The translations under genes and the position numbers were made by a program. The notes under the pieces are model-generated. The model made no database searches, was not told where the DNA came from, and saw nothing but the letters and a program-made list of their open reading frames with translations. Shown piece after piece: positions 23,951 through 35,616 of a stretch of DNA of 64,000 nt (positions are counted from its first letter, which is position 1; the number at the start of each line of letters is the position of its first letter). This DNA comes from Coprinopsis marcescibilis (Eukaryota; Basidiomycota; Agaricomycetes; Agaricales; Psathyrellaceae): contig ML210153.1 in assembly GCA_004369085.1 (NCBI GenBank), forward strand, positions 1 through 64,000, read 5' to 3'.

Positions 23951-26319
23951 TTACAGATCGCCAAACTCCGAGTCGAAAACCTTTTGAGATACTGCACCTT
24001 TTCGAACCTTTTTCGCCATCCGTTCTTCCCTGGCCAACTCGTCCCAATCGTCTCCATCGTTTCCATCACTTTCACTTGCGTCTTCTTCTCTGGAACGCTT
24101 CCCCGTACTTGGATCTGTCTCACCCGGTTCCGACAGTTTCTCCTGAGTTCTCAGCCATTTGACTTTGGCGACCTTCTTTTCCTTCCGCTTGACCTTTTCG
24201 TCCTTCTTGTTCGTCTTTTCGCTCCATGCGGCTACTGCCTTTTTCCGTTGTGCCCGATCTCGCTGGCGCTTCTCCTTCTCTTCTTGACCGGCTGCACTGC
24301 GTCGTTGCTCGAGCGATGCCAGACGCTTGGCTTCTTGTGCTTGGTCTTGGTAGCTGTAGGTGTCCCACTGCGGATAGAGCTTAATAGTGGAGGATCCAGC
24401 AAGCGAAAGGGTAACTGACCTTGAGATCTGCGTCGCTCCAGTGACTACGATCAAGACATTTGAGTTCAGGCATTCCAGGGAGGCGAAGGAAGCCATATGT
24501 TTTTGCAAGACCGATTAGGTCAAGGTCCTTTATCCGGAAGACATACGATGCTTCGTGCTTGGAGTAGGCTTTCACAAAGGACACGAAAGCTTTTGCGGCC
24601 TGGTTAAATAAGCAACCTATCCTGGATTGGTGCTGAATCTGCACTCACCAGATCGTGCCGTGCGCGGTCTTTCGATGCCCATTCACGTATTCTCGTTAGG
24701 TAATTCTGGACATCCGGGTCTTGTGACGTTGGTTCCCGCTCGGCTTCGTCGTCACCATCAACCTCCATTGGGGGTGGGGAAGCGTTCGGATGTGCAAAAG
24801 TCGGCCGTTCCTGCGTTGGGATTTTCCTCACACGGAGGAGATCGATGTACTCTGTTTCGCGCCCGCAGAGCAGCACCCAGGCTCGTCCGCTCCGGCCTGC
24901 GCGCGCAGTGCGTCCACAGCGGTGGGAGAACGCTTTGCTGTCTGTGGGGGGATCGAATTGGATGACTACATCGACGTGAGGGAGGTCTAGGCCGCGGGCT
25001 GCTACGTCTGTCGCGAGCAGGATGGAAGGGGAGGTTGTGTCGGATATCGCGGAAGCAAAGGCTTGGAGGGTTCGCGTGCGGGCTGTGGGCTGCAGGTTTC
25101 CATGCAGCGAGTGAAGCTTGGTGGATTTTGGGAGCACCAGAGGGAGTATCTATGCTGTCGGTCAGCTTTTTGAAAAAAAAAAGCCGAATTGAGGTACTGA
25201 CTCGATAGAAATAGTCAACCGTGGCACAGGTTGCAAAGTAGATTATAAACTGCGAAGAGCTGTGTTCTTTGATTTCGTGCGAGATGATGCGGACGAGCTG
25301 CACGAGCTTTTCCGAGGTTTGGCACTCGAGATAGTAATTTTTCAAGCTGCAAAAAGGTTAGCGGACGGAACGAACGGCTGGGAGATGCCCTACTTTGCTG
25401 GGATACGTCGCTCTTCGACGACTGAGCCTTTTCCTGCCTCTGTGCCTTCACCCTTTATGGTTTTGGCTTGGACTTTGACTACGACGCGCGCTGGGTTCCT
25501 GAGACCGACGCGAACGAGCTCAGACAGGGCATCTGCATCTGTCATTGTTGCGCTAAAAAGCCCCGTGCGGCGTTGCTTTGGCAAATGGGTTATGATGCGG
25601 GTCAGTGATGCCTGAAACCCTAGGTCCAGCAACCTGAAAGCGGGTGTCAGGAGATGATATGAAAATATTTTTGTGTCAGAGACCTGTCTGCCTCGTCCAG
25701 GACGAGGATTTCGAGCTCCTTGACGCTGACGGTGTCCCTGCCCTTGCCGAGGAGAAACTCTTCGACACGGCCGGGGGTGCCGACGATGATGTCTGCGCCG
25801 GTGGAGATGAGGCGCTGGACATCGTCTGCGGGGGACGAACTGTCGGAAGAAATGAGGAGGAGAGGTGGTGGGAACGGAGCTGCTTCTGGAACGGGCTGGG
25901 AAGACAGAAAGAGCTGGAATATGGAATGGATCTGTGTTGCGAGTTCTCTGCCGAAACGGGTAAGAGAGCGATTGGAAGAAGAGCGTGAGTGCGCACCTGG
26001 TCGGACTAATGATCAAAGCTCCGATTTCATTTGTTTTATGGCGTTTTTCCCGCCGAATGAGCTTTTCGAGGATGGGAATGACAAAGGCCAGGGTCTTTCC
26101 GGAGCCGGTGACAGCCTCTACCACGACATCTTTGTGTTTCAGAAAGAGCGGAATGGTGGCGGCTTGGACTGGGGTCATCTGTGTGTGCCCCATTGCGTGG
26201 ATGACATCGAGGCTGCAGAGTGTTATTGGAGGTTACTGAACAAAGGGCAATACATACACCCAAGGAGTGAGCGACGAGGGCAGCGACGCCCAGGGCCCTG
26301 CAAACGCGGTGGTCGACAT
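23951..26319 (-). CDS. SPB4: DEAD-box ATP-dependent RNA helicase SPB4 (DDX55)
   Basis: Spb4 is a nucleolar RNA helicase needed for 60S ribosomal subunit assembly. Minus-strand exons give the Q motif region ([17 protein letters not shown]), motif I AVTGSGKT, Ia PTRELATQI, Ib [64 protein letters not shown] and [15 protein letters not shown]. The C-terminal extension [44 protein letters not shown] is diagnostic of the SPB4/DDX55 clade, followed by a lysine-rich tail ([18 protein letters not shown]) and an acidic end. The start [13 protein letters not shown] is at 26319. The preceding 353 bases are shared with the divergent RFX gene. About 640 residues, the expected size. Introns fall near 26240, 25985, 25630, 25345, 25150, 24650 and 24420. 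Confidence 0.94.
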
Positions 26320-26672
26320 TGAAGAAAAAAAGGACGAAAGTGGCAAGCCCCTATGACGGAATAGATTGGAATATCAGAATCAGAAAGTATTGGAGTGTTT
26401 GGGCATCGTATTGTTTTTGATGCTGGTGTTGACAGTGGTGTTCCCTTGCCAACTGCTACGTCTCATAGTTACCACCTCTTTCTTTCCGAGTGCCTAGTAG
26501 CCATCCGTTCACTTATCGTTGTCGGCGGTGTGCAGCTCTCTCTTTCCCTGCACAAAGTTCTCTCTCTTTCTTCTTTCTTATCTCCCTTTTTGTTCTCAGG
26601 GGCAGGCCCTATTGCTTTTCTTTCTTTTGTTGTGAAGAAATACCACTGTCTTTATCTCTTGTCCACCTCGCC
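26320..26672. promoter_or_regulatory. Shared divergent promoter of SPB4 and the RFX factor
   Basis: The region between the two start codons is 353 bases. The RFX-proximal half is a long CT-rich tract (about 26535-26600) ending in TTCTCAG, which could be a 5'UTR intron acceptor for the RFX transcript. No TATA box is obvious. Confidence 0.5.
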
Positions 26673-29590
26673 ATGGCTGCTGTAAACATGCAGATGATGT
26701 CCAATATGCCGCTCGAATTCATGCCAGTCCATTCCCACCATTCTCGCTCCAATTCCGTGTCGTCCTCGTCCACCCACTCCAACCATTCACGGCCCCAGTC
26801 CTCCCATGGCATCCAGCGCATCCACCAGCCCTCGCCTGACGACATCTACAGGGCCACGTATCATCTGGGAGGCCACTCTGCGATGCATGAGCCCGTATGT
26901 CCATCTCATTTCGTCTCTTTCTCTCTCTCTCTCATCCTTGTTCACCAGCCCCCAAACCACAATATCACAAACCCCGCTCTCAAGGGCCCCCTCAGATCCA
27001 GCCACTATCGCGCCAGGGTCGCTGCTTCTCCTTACCCTCGCGATACCGACAGCATCCACTCTTCTTCAAGCGAAACCGAAGATGTCCCGATCTACATGAA
27101 CCCCTCCTCAGAGTATCAATCCATGTACACCGGCCACAGCATGCAGCACAGTCAAGAGTCCATACATTCCACAGGCGGGGCGTTTGGACGGATGAATTTG
27201 AATACCACGGACCAAGGCCTGGAAAAACTCGCCGCCACAGTCCGTGCTGCCACCACCACCAGTGCTTCTGACAGAGCAAAGCAAATCTTTGTCCAGGCAT
27301 GGTCTGTGTCTTTTTTTTTTCTTTCTTTTTCAATATCTGTCACTTATATACCCTCCTAGGCTGACCGCAAATTATGCCACATATCCAGACGGAAATGTTC
27401 CACGCCAGGGCCTTTACCTCTCTTATCGCAGGGTGTGCGACCAATATGGTATTCCACACATTAACACTGCCACTCTCGGAAAGGCCATCCGTCTTTGTTT
27501 TCCGACAATCAAAACAAGGCGCTTGGGCGTCAGAGGCAACAGCAAATATCACTGTAAGCAGTTTCCCATTTGCTTTCGTCCGATGCTTATCGCGATCTTA
27601 GATTGCGGCATCCGACCTGCTACCTCTGCAGAGGCCGATTGGCTCCACAATTTCGTTCAAAAGTCAAACGCACAGGCCAGCGCTGCTCGAAACAAGGGCG
27701 ATCCATCCGAATCAGGTGACAGGGGAGACGGCCGCTCGGACGAAGACGAGGATGAGGACTCGGAGCCGGGGTCGGCCACGGGCTCCAAGCGCAACTCGCT
27801 GGTTTTGCCGGGCGAAATCAAAAATGGTGTATTCGGGGACGAATTAAGCGACAAGACACCGACCGCTTCCAACTTGCTCGCCCAACAAGCCGCCCAACGC
27901 CCGCCAGGTGCCTTTCCGGAGGCTTCTATTCGGAGGCACCCACAGCAAGAACCGGGGCTGAGTCTCCATAACCCCTCTGGGTCGAATAGCGCCAACTATC
28001 TGTCCTCCCCCCAGCAAGCGGTCTCTGTCCGTCAGCTCCCCCACTTTCCCAGCATCGAAGAGGCACTCGGTTCCAACTCTCATGCGGCTCCTCACAATGT
28101 CGCCGCCCGCGAAATTTGGGGATGGTTCCAAGATCACCTTGACGCGCTTCTCGACGCCGTTCGAACCTTTCGCTTTGATCAATTCGAGATGAACGTTCGC
28201 ACCTTTTGGAGCAGTTTGACTGGCAACCATCGTGAAATCGTTCATGCGCCCGCCATTGCAGGTCTCATGGCCAAGGCAGACGCCATTGTGTACGATGTAA
28301 GTGTGCTGTCAGCTTCTTGATCTCTAGGTTTTAATCCATTTAACAGGAAATTCTTGAATTCCTTCGACTTCAAATGCTGTCCCCCATTCCTACCGCCTCC
28401 TTGGCCAGCTTGCGTCAGCTCGCTATCAAGATGGAAAAGATTTTGCTCGTTGCCTTGGAAGGATACGGGAACACGTTTGTCGAACCCAAGGTGGAACTCG
28501 GCGCTAGATTCGGGCATCTTGTTTGTAAGTTATCCCGTCCGAGCCTCTAGATCCCTCTAACCTTTTTCCTAGTGCGCTTCCTCGACATCTACCAGGTCAC
28601 GCAAGCCCTCAACACCGTCCTCACCAATCAGAAGCAGCTGCAAGAAATGCGGAGGTCCTGGACAAAGGTCGACTTTGAATCTGTCCGAAACCAATCTGCT
28701 CTCGTTTGCAACTGCCGTCACGAAGATCTGGTGCAACTGCTAGAAGTCGAGTTTACCGCCCTCCTCGAGACCGTTTCCAAAAGTAATGAACCAGTTCGCG
28801 ATGTAATGGCTTGGGCGGACAAGTGTTGCGAGAGATTGATGGGAGGGGTCCGGGCGAATCAAGTCGCCCAGGAAGAGAGGGGAGTGATGAGTTCGAGGAG
28901 TGTTTTGATTCGATGGGGTTATGTAACAAGTCAAGTCATGAGGGATTTGGTATGTGTTGTCCTTTTTTTTTCACCAGCAAGTCCCCTGCTGAACGCCAGT
29001 TGCAGACCATTCGAAGCGATCCGGCCTTTGGCGCTTTCCAAATATTAAAGCTTTTCCTCGAGTGCGTTCCAGTTTTCGTCTTTTTTGGATCATTTTCTAA
29101 CTCGTATCTCAGCGATTGGATTGCCGTCAACGTCCTTAGAAATGTGGCACTATCTACCAATTCTGTGGCCGCATCGGTTGAACCAATGATGCAGCAACAG
29201 TTTTTCTCCCTTTCCCCCATGGCAGGCCAAGAAAGCTTTGGAGCTCTCGACGTCCGTCCCTCGCACATGATGGCCCAGCCAACCACTTCAAGCATGCTGG
29301 CCGCTCTTCAGCAAGACTCGTTCCCTGTTGGATCTTTGGATGCTTCAGGGCCCTTTGGGACAGATGCATATGGGTCAATGTCATACATGGATACCTCTGC
29401 CGCGCAGGACGACGGCCTCACTTCCGGTCACCAGTCTGGCCTGTCCTTTTCCGACTTTTCCAATGGCGCCAACCCTTTTGATTCTGCCGGATTCTCTTCC
29501 TCTGACCTGGCTGGACTCAACTCGGGATCATCTTCGACCGAACCTGAAGAAACCGGGGAGGCAGTCAAACCAGAACACTCCTCGGCGTAA
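26673..29590 (+). CDS. RFX-family DNA-binding transcription factor
   Basis: RFX proteins bind X-box DNA; fungal members (S. cerevisiae Rfx1/Crt1, S. pombe Sak1) regulate the DNA-damage response and cell-cycle exit. The N-terminus is Met/His/Ser-rich. The winged-helix domain reads [73 protein letters not shown], crossing introns near 27304-27358 and 27553-27600. After an acidic Ser-rich linker, the RFX C-terminal regions follow (REIWGWFQDHLDALLDAVRTFRF, EILEFLRLQMLSPIPTASLASLRQLAIKMEKILLVAL). The last exons hold a Met/Gln-rich and Ser/Asp-rich low-complexity tail. Total about 830 residues. The DNA-contacting Arg/Lys cluster [13 protein letters not shown] is intact. The target genes cannot be deduced here. 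Confidence 0.93.
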
Positions 29591-29927
29591 TGTGCTTGCC
29601 CCCTGTGCTCCATTTTTTTTTTTTGTTCTTAATAGTTGGTACCCGCGAACTTTTCTGTTGCTCTCTCTCTGTATCCCTCAGACACTTTTTTTTTTTTTTT
29701 ACCCAAACCACTGTATCAACTGATTGTTATACCTTGTTCACCCTCCTTAATCGTGTAAAGAATTAGCTCTCTCCTGCTCCTTGTTATCGATATCTATTCT
29801 CCCAACCCCTCGCGTACCTTTTCTTTCCCAATTATTTATCAGAGCGTTCCCGAATACGAGCTGAGATACCGACTGTTACGTATAAAAACCAAATTAATTC
29901 ATAGCATCACCCTACACAACAAAGATC
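29591..29927. other. Intergenic between convergent RFX and BFR1 genes, with T runs
   Basis: Both genes end here. Runs of T at 29613-29624 (12) and 29686-29700 (15) lie in the probable 3'UTR of the RFX gene. No gene is seen. Confidence 0.6.
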
Positions 29928-31681
29928 CTATGAATCGGCCTTGACCTCTTCCGTTGACTCTTCAGCACCTGGTTCAGCTACTCGTTTGTAAGAAGCATGC
30001 TATAGCAGAAGGGAAGATGAAAACATACCCAGACTCGACGGCGATGTGTCAACGTCTTGAGCAAGAGGCTTGGCCTCGCTGGCGCCAGTTAGGCGCTCGA
30101 TTTCCTTTTGCGCCTTGGCAATGTTCTCCTTGGTAGTGCTTTCCTGGTTGGCTTCGAACCAGGCCTTCTTGGTTTTGAGGTCCTCGACAACGCGAGGAAC
30201 ATCCGTGCTGGATACAGGTGGAGGTATTGAAAGCGCAAGCAGTGCTGAGAGAGTTGGCAAGGGAACATTCAAAGCGTTGCTGGAAGTTGCGGGTGCATCC
30301 TTGGCCAGTACTTTCTTCCCCCCTTTACCTTTACCCTTGCCACCGACAAAGTACGACTCTTGATCTTCGCCCTTTTTCTTTTTGAGGATGGACCCTTCGG
30401 GTATGTCTTCCACCTGTCTGATTTCGAGCTTGGGAACTCCGACTACAGTCTTGTCTTGGGGTTGTGCTGCAGTCTTGAACGTGACGGCGCCGGTGGTCCT
30501 GCCCAACAAATAGTCGATTAGGGTCTGGCAGTCCTCGATCTGTGCCTGGAACGCTGGAGCCTTGGCCTCCTCCAACAAAAGATCAGCGAGATCCTTCTTC
30601 TTCTGCTGCTCCTCTGCGATCTTTTGCGCACGGGATTTCTCCACCCGTCTCGCGCGGTCCTCGTTGACCTTGGTCCAGTAGCGGTCGTTGTTTTCCCTAT
30701 AGCGTTGCGAAGATTCGCGCTTCTTGGCGAGCAGTTCCTTGAATTCAGATTGGAGGCTGTCGCGTTGCTGGAAGAGCTTGTTGCGTTCCGCGGCGGCTTC
30801 ATCTCCGGCCTGCTTCAGCTCGTCCAGCTCCTTCTTGATGGTGTCGTATCTCTCGGAAAGCGCGTTGAACTCGGGATCAGCGAGCTGTTTGCGGAGTTCG
30901 TCGAGCGCTTGGCGTTCCGTGTCGATGGTGTCCTGATCCGCCTGGAAGCCTTCGACGAGACGTCGGTTGCGCTTGAAAGTGCTGATTTCTGCAAGGGCCC
31001 TCTTTTCGTCTGCCAACTTCATGTTGCCAGACTCGACTTGACTCTCCAAGTTTCTGGAGAGGAAAGAGGTGAGCAGGTGAGCGAGCACACAGCGAGCACC
31101 GAACATACTTGATGTGTGCATCCACTTCAGCAACAGTTTTGAAGGGGATTTTGGACTTTGCGGCCTGAAGATCTTTGACCTGAAGGACACAAAATCAAAA
31201 ACTCTTTCCCGAGTGCAATCCGATGCAACTAACCTTCTTCGCAATGATGTCCTGTTTTGCGCTGATCTGCTCACGGACTTTGGTTCTCGAGTTCTTGGAC
31301 AGCGCTTGATTTCCCTTGAGATCGTCCAGTTCTGCCCGAAGCGCATTCCGTTTCTCGTTCGTCACACCCGAACCGGTCGCCAGCGAAATCTTGTCACGTA
31401 CGGCATTCTGCAGGAAGAATCGTCAGACGAGCAAGTGCAGAAATTTAATTTCCCTTGCTTACGAGCTTAGCTTGCACGGCATCGAGCTCTGCCTTGAGGG
31501 ATTCCTGCTCTGTGTCAAAGGCCTTTTTGTCGGGCTTCCCGACTGTCAACGTGGCGTCTGCTTCCACCGCGTCTTTGGTTCCGACGGTCGAAACTGGCGT
31601 GGCTGTCCCACTTCTTGAGATGGGCTTTGGGGCAGCAGAGCCATTGGTGTTGGCAGCGGCTTTTGTCTTTGCAGCAGGCAT
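29928..31681 (-). CDS. BFR1: Nuclear segregation protein BFR1
   Basis: Bfr1 is a coiled-coil, mRNP-associated protein found with polysomes at the ER and named for brefeldin A resistance in yeast. The start MPAAKTKAAANTNGSAAPK precedes long helices: KAFDTEQESLKAELDAVQAKL, TNEKRNALRAELDDLKGNQ, the signature IPFKTVAEVDAHIKNLESQVESGNMKLADEKRAL, and EISTFKRNRRLVEGF. A second coiled coil runs from ERQALDELRKQLADPEFN to RARRVEKSRAQKIAEEQQKKKDLAD. The tail has the Gly/Lys motif SYFVGGKGKGKGGKK and KKAWFEANQESTTKENIAKAQKEIERL. Introns lie near 31465-31412, 31235-31185, 31108-31055 and 30030-29978. The short last exon ends in EEVKADS. About 500 residues, as in relatives. Confidence 0.92.
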
Positions 31682-31978
31682 TATGGAGGATATTAACGAG
31701 AAGTTGGGAGAAAGATTGGACAGCGAGTCTTGGCAAGAATCAATTACCAGAAAATGGGACCATCGTGCGAAAACACGAGTACATCACTACTTGATCACAC
31801 AACGACCGATAGACCTTGCTGGTGCTAATGTACAATTACAAACGTACAATTACAAACTAAAGTTTTGGTTTAACCGGTTTAATGACATTCTTCAACGTCT
31901 ACTTTCGAAGAGAACCTTCGAGACCAGCCTGACGACACGGCGATCAATTGGTTACCCAAAGACTCGATGATTCACAAC

Positions 31979-32620
31979 TCACAGCACGGTCTTGGCCTCG
32001 ATAGAATTTGTTGGGGTCCGAAGTAAGCTTACCTCCAGCCATTTGGGATTGACCTGGATCTCAAAGATGTAAGAGGTAGCGCAACGAACCATAACGCCAT
32101 CGAACGCACCGGAGATTCTGTCAGCAACGGTGGGCTTTCCAGCACCCGAGTCGCGAGTGTTTGCATGGCCCGCGCCACGGCCAAAGTCCGTTCCTAATAC
32201 GCCAGGATCGTTAAGATGCGACCCTTTGTCCATCGAATGTCAGGTTTGGTGCCAAGGGCAATCGATGCATGCGAGTAGAACTTGCCTTGCGTCTGTCGCA
32301 AATTGGAACCGCGTTGTGCTCCAGAATGCTCTTCAAATACATGCGTCATGAAAAACATAAGCGAAGCGACGGAATGTCCTACCTTCAATGACGTTGGGTT
32401 CAGTGCCATGTGGGCTGCGAGTAACATCTTTGTCGAGGACATTCCCATCGTGGTCATAGGTCGTAGTAGTTGTGGCTCGTTCGGTGTAGACAATATGCTC
32501 CCCCCTCCTGCTTTGAGAGTTAGTCAGACCCGGGGATCTATAACTGCCACTCCACCCATTGTGGCCACCGTACCCGCTGTGAGTGTTGTCCCTCAAGTAG
32601 CTGTGCGAATTGTCGGACAT
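31979..32620 (-). CDS. Small Gly/Ser/His-rich protein, unknown
   Basis: I do not recognise this protein. It starts MSDNSHSYLRDNTHSGYGG and continues HIVYTERATTTTTYDHDGNVLDK to PNVIE. An intron at about 32384-32330 joins to EHSGAQRGSNLRQTQG. A probable GC-AG intron (32285-32224) then joins to SHLNDPGVLGTDFGRGAGHAN and GAGKPTVADRISGAFDG. The remaining exons to the stop at 31979 are uncertain because two short candidate introns are possible. Unspliced at the GC site, the frame ends at 32194 (GRILTILAY). The KPTVADRI-type segment resembles small hydrophilic stress-type proteins common in Agaricomycetes, but this is only a resemblance. No TM or signal peptide is visible. Confidence 0.5.
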
Positions 32621-32977
32621 CGTGTTTGTAAATTGGCTGAAGTGCAGACTGTGGTTAGAGATGGGGGAAGCGTAATGAAACATGAATCGGTCAAAAGACA
32701 GATAATATATACCAAGATGTTTCAGCCATGACTGAAATGACGAGCAGGGGCACCAAAGCATTGAGTTGGAGACTTGATCTGAGACGCTGGTCTTTCCGCA
32801 AAAGGACCCCTTCTGGTTTCGATTTGTATTGGCTGGCAGCACAAGTGTGTCCATGGAAATGTTGCATTTTATTGAGCAGCGAAAAAAAAACACACAGCGA
32901 GACAGGAACAAGTAGAAAATCTGATAAATTTGAGAGTCAGTTTTGCATTCAGCATAGCTAGAGTGTTGAACGCACAA

Positions 32978-33693
32978 CTAGAAAACAATGGCAGAGTCTA
33001 GTTTCTCTATCTCCTTGTAACACTCATCGTAGAGCTCTTTATAATCATCATCTTTATCTTCCTCTCCATCCTTCGCTTTCGACTTTCGCTTTTGGTTGGG
33101 GCAAATCATCACACAACTCGTCGGTCGCTTAGTCGAGCTGGCATGTCCGAGCTCTTCTTTTGATGACACGAAAATGTACGGAATTTGTGCCTCTTCGCTC
33201 AGGACCGGAAGATGAGAGATAATGTCGATGGGGTTGATGTCTGCGGCCAGGATAAGGAGACTGCATGGCAATTAGCGTAATATCATCAACTGCGTTGTGA
33301 AGACCCGAACGTACCCTTTCTCGCCCTTTCTGATACCTTTCACTACCTCTTTGACACCTCGTTTAACCTGTCGCGCTTTAGACGCTGATGTAGCAGTTTA
33401 GCAACAAGTCAAATTCACAGTGTGTGCCCTAACCTTTTTTGATCGTTTTGTGCAGCTTTTTTACCAGCTTCTTCTGTGCAAGCGGATGTGCTATAGGAGA
33501 GAGGTCTTCAGCTGGTATCTCTTCTACTTTCTTCTCCTTCTTCGCTTTTTTCGGTGACTGAAAACTGCCATGAGTTGTTTTCATATGGTGCGCATTCCGT
33601 TCATACCTCAGAGCCACCCCTCATCTCTACATCCTCAACCTCGTCCTCCGCTTTCCTCTTCTTGTCTTTCTTTTCTGACTTGTCTTTCCCCAT
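32978..33693 (-). CDS. NHP2: H/ACA snoRNP protein NHP2
   Basis: Nhp2 is a core protein of H/ACA snoRNPs, which pseudouridylate rRNA and help process it in the nucleolus. The N-terminus is a Lys/Glu-rich extension (MGKDKSEKKDKKRKAEDE). The L7Ae/L30e fold then shows SPIAHPLAQKKLVKKLHKTIKKA, QVKRGVKEVVKGIRKGEKGLLILAADINPIDIISHLPVL, IPYIFVSSKEELGHA and KRPTSCVMICP. A basic/acidic C-terminal extension ends LYDECYKEIEKLDSAIVF. Introns at about 33562-33600, 33434-33370 and 33312-33258 split it into four exons. The ATG at 33693 begins a basic start typical of fungal NHP2. About 190 residues, slightly longer than yeast (156) because of both extensions. Confidence 0.94.
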
Positions 33694-34032
33694 TTTCCGA
33701 GATAGTGATTGAGCCGAACAAAGGAAACTGGCGCGCAAAGCTAGTGGAAGACCAACCTTTACAACAGGCAAAAGTTTCTCGCCCTCATTTGTCACGTGTA
33801 GGTAACTTTGATCTTAAGCATTATCGTTTCAAGGGCCGGAAACTGGAAAGGACTCAAGGCCTCAGGCCTCAAGTCCAGGCATAATTGGTGTAACCATACC
33901 CATAGTATTCTATTAATTCGGTAGATAATACACCAGTGATATGAAGCGATGGATACTGCCAGAAAAGAGGCACTTTGATGCCCTTTCGGAATCAACACAG
34001 GCGCGCCGCGGCCGCGGGGTAAACATGTCGTT
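33694..34032. other. Intergenic: NHP2 promoter and JMJD7-like 3' flank
   Basis: No coding signal is supported. It contains a NotI-like GC-rich patch (GCGCGCCGCGGCCGCGG at about 34001-34017) close to the JMJD7-like stop codon. Confidence 0.45.
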
Positions 34033-35427
34033 TTATTGTCTGTTATTTTCCACTTTGGCCATCTCTCTGAGCGTTGAAAGGACAGCCCAGGAGAGTCCTC
34101 TAGTCTCCGTATCATACCACCAATTCAAAGCAATCGTAGTTTCCTCCGATTGGTAAACTTGATGCCACCACCCAACTGGTAAATAGAGTGTTTGACCGGG
34201 TTTCAAGTCTATATGAATAGGCTTGACATCAACTGGCAACGCATCGTCCAACTCGCGATCTGGTAGCGAGGACCATCGCACAGGTGGGCCTCCCGGAGGT
34301 GAAGGCAATATTTCTAATTCGGCGTCTGGAGATGACCGCGAAAATTGTGCATGGGGATAGAATTTCTCTCAAGACATTGAAGGGCAATCAGTAAGTTGTA
34401 GAGTGAGGCGAAGATTGAGGAGGATCTCACCGTTCAAGCACCAGCCATCTGTTGGGGGGATGAGTGTGAATTTCTTGGAACCGCGGATGACGGTGTAGAT
34501 ATTTTCGTATGGATCTACGGTGACTTCAGGTCACCCTTATCAACAAAAAGTCGACGCGGTTACAAACCACTATGGACGCTTGTGATGCTTTTGTTATTGC
34601 CGATCCAGAGATTAACTGCTTCTGGCGTCTTGCCTTGAATTCCCCGTGTTAGCAGAAACTGAGACGAGAATTGCTCGGACCTACCTAAAGCCTCAGAGCA
34701 CCAAGAGATCTCAGCCGGGACGTCTGGCTGCAAAGGCACAAATTCCGAAGCAGCGTCACCCTCGTTGCTATCAGGTTCTCGAGTCGAGAGAAATTCAGTA
34801 GAGAACAGATTCCCGTTCTGGGATTGGAGATAGTAAGATTCCGCGGTGTCTGGAATCCATTCAGTGTGATGCCAGGGTTACGCAGAGGTTACCCCTACTT
34901 TTTCCTATCCGTTCAATAAATTCTTTCATCGTCATTGTTTCGACCCAGGGTTCAACGAAGTATTGAACATCGTCCTTGCCACGGTGCACTGCATCCGCGC
35001 GCCTAGTCTTTCTGTTAGCTATGTTTGTTCGTAAGCCAACGAGAGTCCTCGTACCTACCCATCGGGTGTCACAGCAATTAAAATGGGTCGATCCCCCATG
35101 CATTCAACTAGATAATCCTCCGACCACCGACGAAATGCAGGAATGTCGAGGCCTAGTCGGGTCAAGGTCACACCCACTACTTGAGAGAGTAACAGGCTAT
35201 CAGCACCTTCGATTACCACAGGTCGAGAGATGTGTACGAGACGAGAAAACTCCAATGCAGTCGGAGGCTTTTCCAGTACCTCGATGTAGGAACCGTTCAC
35301 AGCTGGATAAGAGCATTTCAGGCTTCCGATGTTGGAAAAGTCAAGGCGTGTGTATACCCCGATACTCTTCCGCCAGATGGTGCAAGAAGCTTGGATCCTC
35401 GGAGGGGTTTATCCTGTCGTTTTCCAT
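34033..35427 (-). CDS. JmjC-domain oxygenase, JMJD7-like
   Basis: JMJD7 is an Fe(II)- and 2-oxoglutarate-dependent lysyl hydroxylase acting on DRG-family GTPases in animals. The minus-strand protein starts MENDRINPSEDPSFLHHLAEEY. It shows ALEFSRLVHISRPVVIEG, FRRWSEDYLVECMGDRPILIAVTPDGRADAV, VEPWVETMTMKEFIERI and FSTEF. The metal site is in NNKSITSVHSDPYENIYTVIRGSKKFTL (HxD) with the distal His in LPVGWWHQVYQ, and the Lys of KKFTLIPP probably binds 2-oxoglutarate. GRADAVHRGKDDVQYFVEP is a JMJD7-type segment. Six or so introns interrupt it. About 340 residues, the family size. It is divergent from ELG1, with 189 bases between starts. The DRG substrate is inferred from the family. Confidence 0.88.
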
Positions 35428-35616
35428 ATTCGCGGAGGAAAGCAATTTGAACTTGTGAGACGGCTCGTCGGAGGTGAAATGAGAGCACGTGATCTCATGA
35501 TGAATTTGACGCGTCGGACGCGTTAAAGGTTCGCTGTCTCTTTCCTCGGATTTGTCAGGCCATTGACACCCATCTACCCTCTTCAACACTCACTGACAAT
35601 AAAATATCGCTTTGAT

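Noticed and set aside
34001..34017. GC-rich NotI-like patch near the JMJD7-like stop codon
   Set aside because: It is an isolated short GC stretch with no associated structure, possibly chance or an assembly or cloning-linker artefact. The flanking sequence reads normally, so I draw no conclusion.
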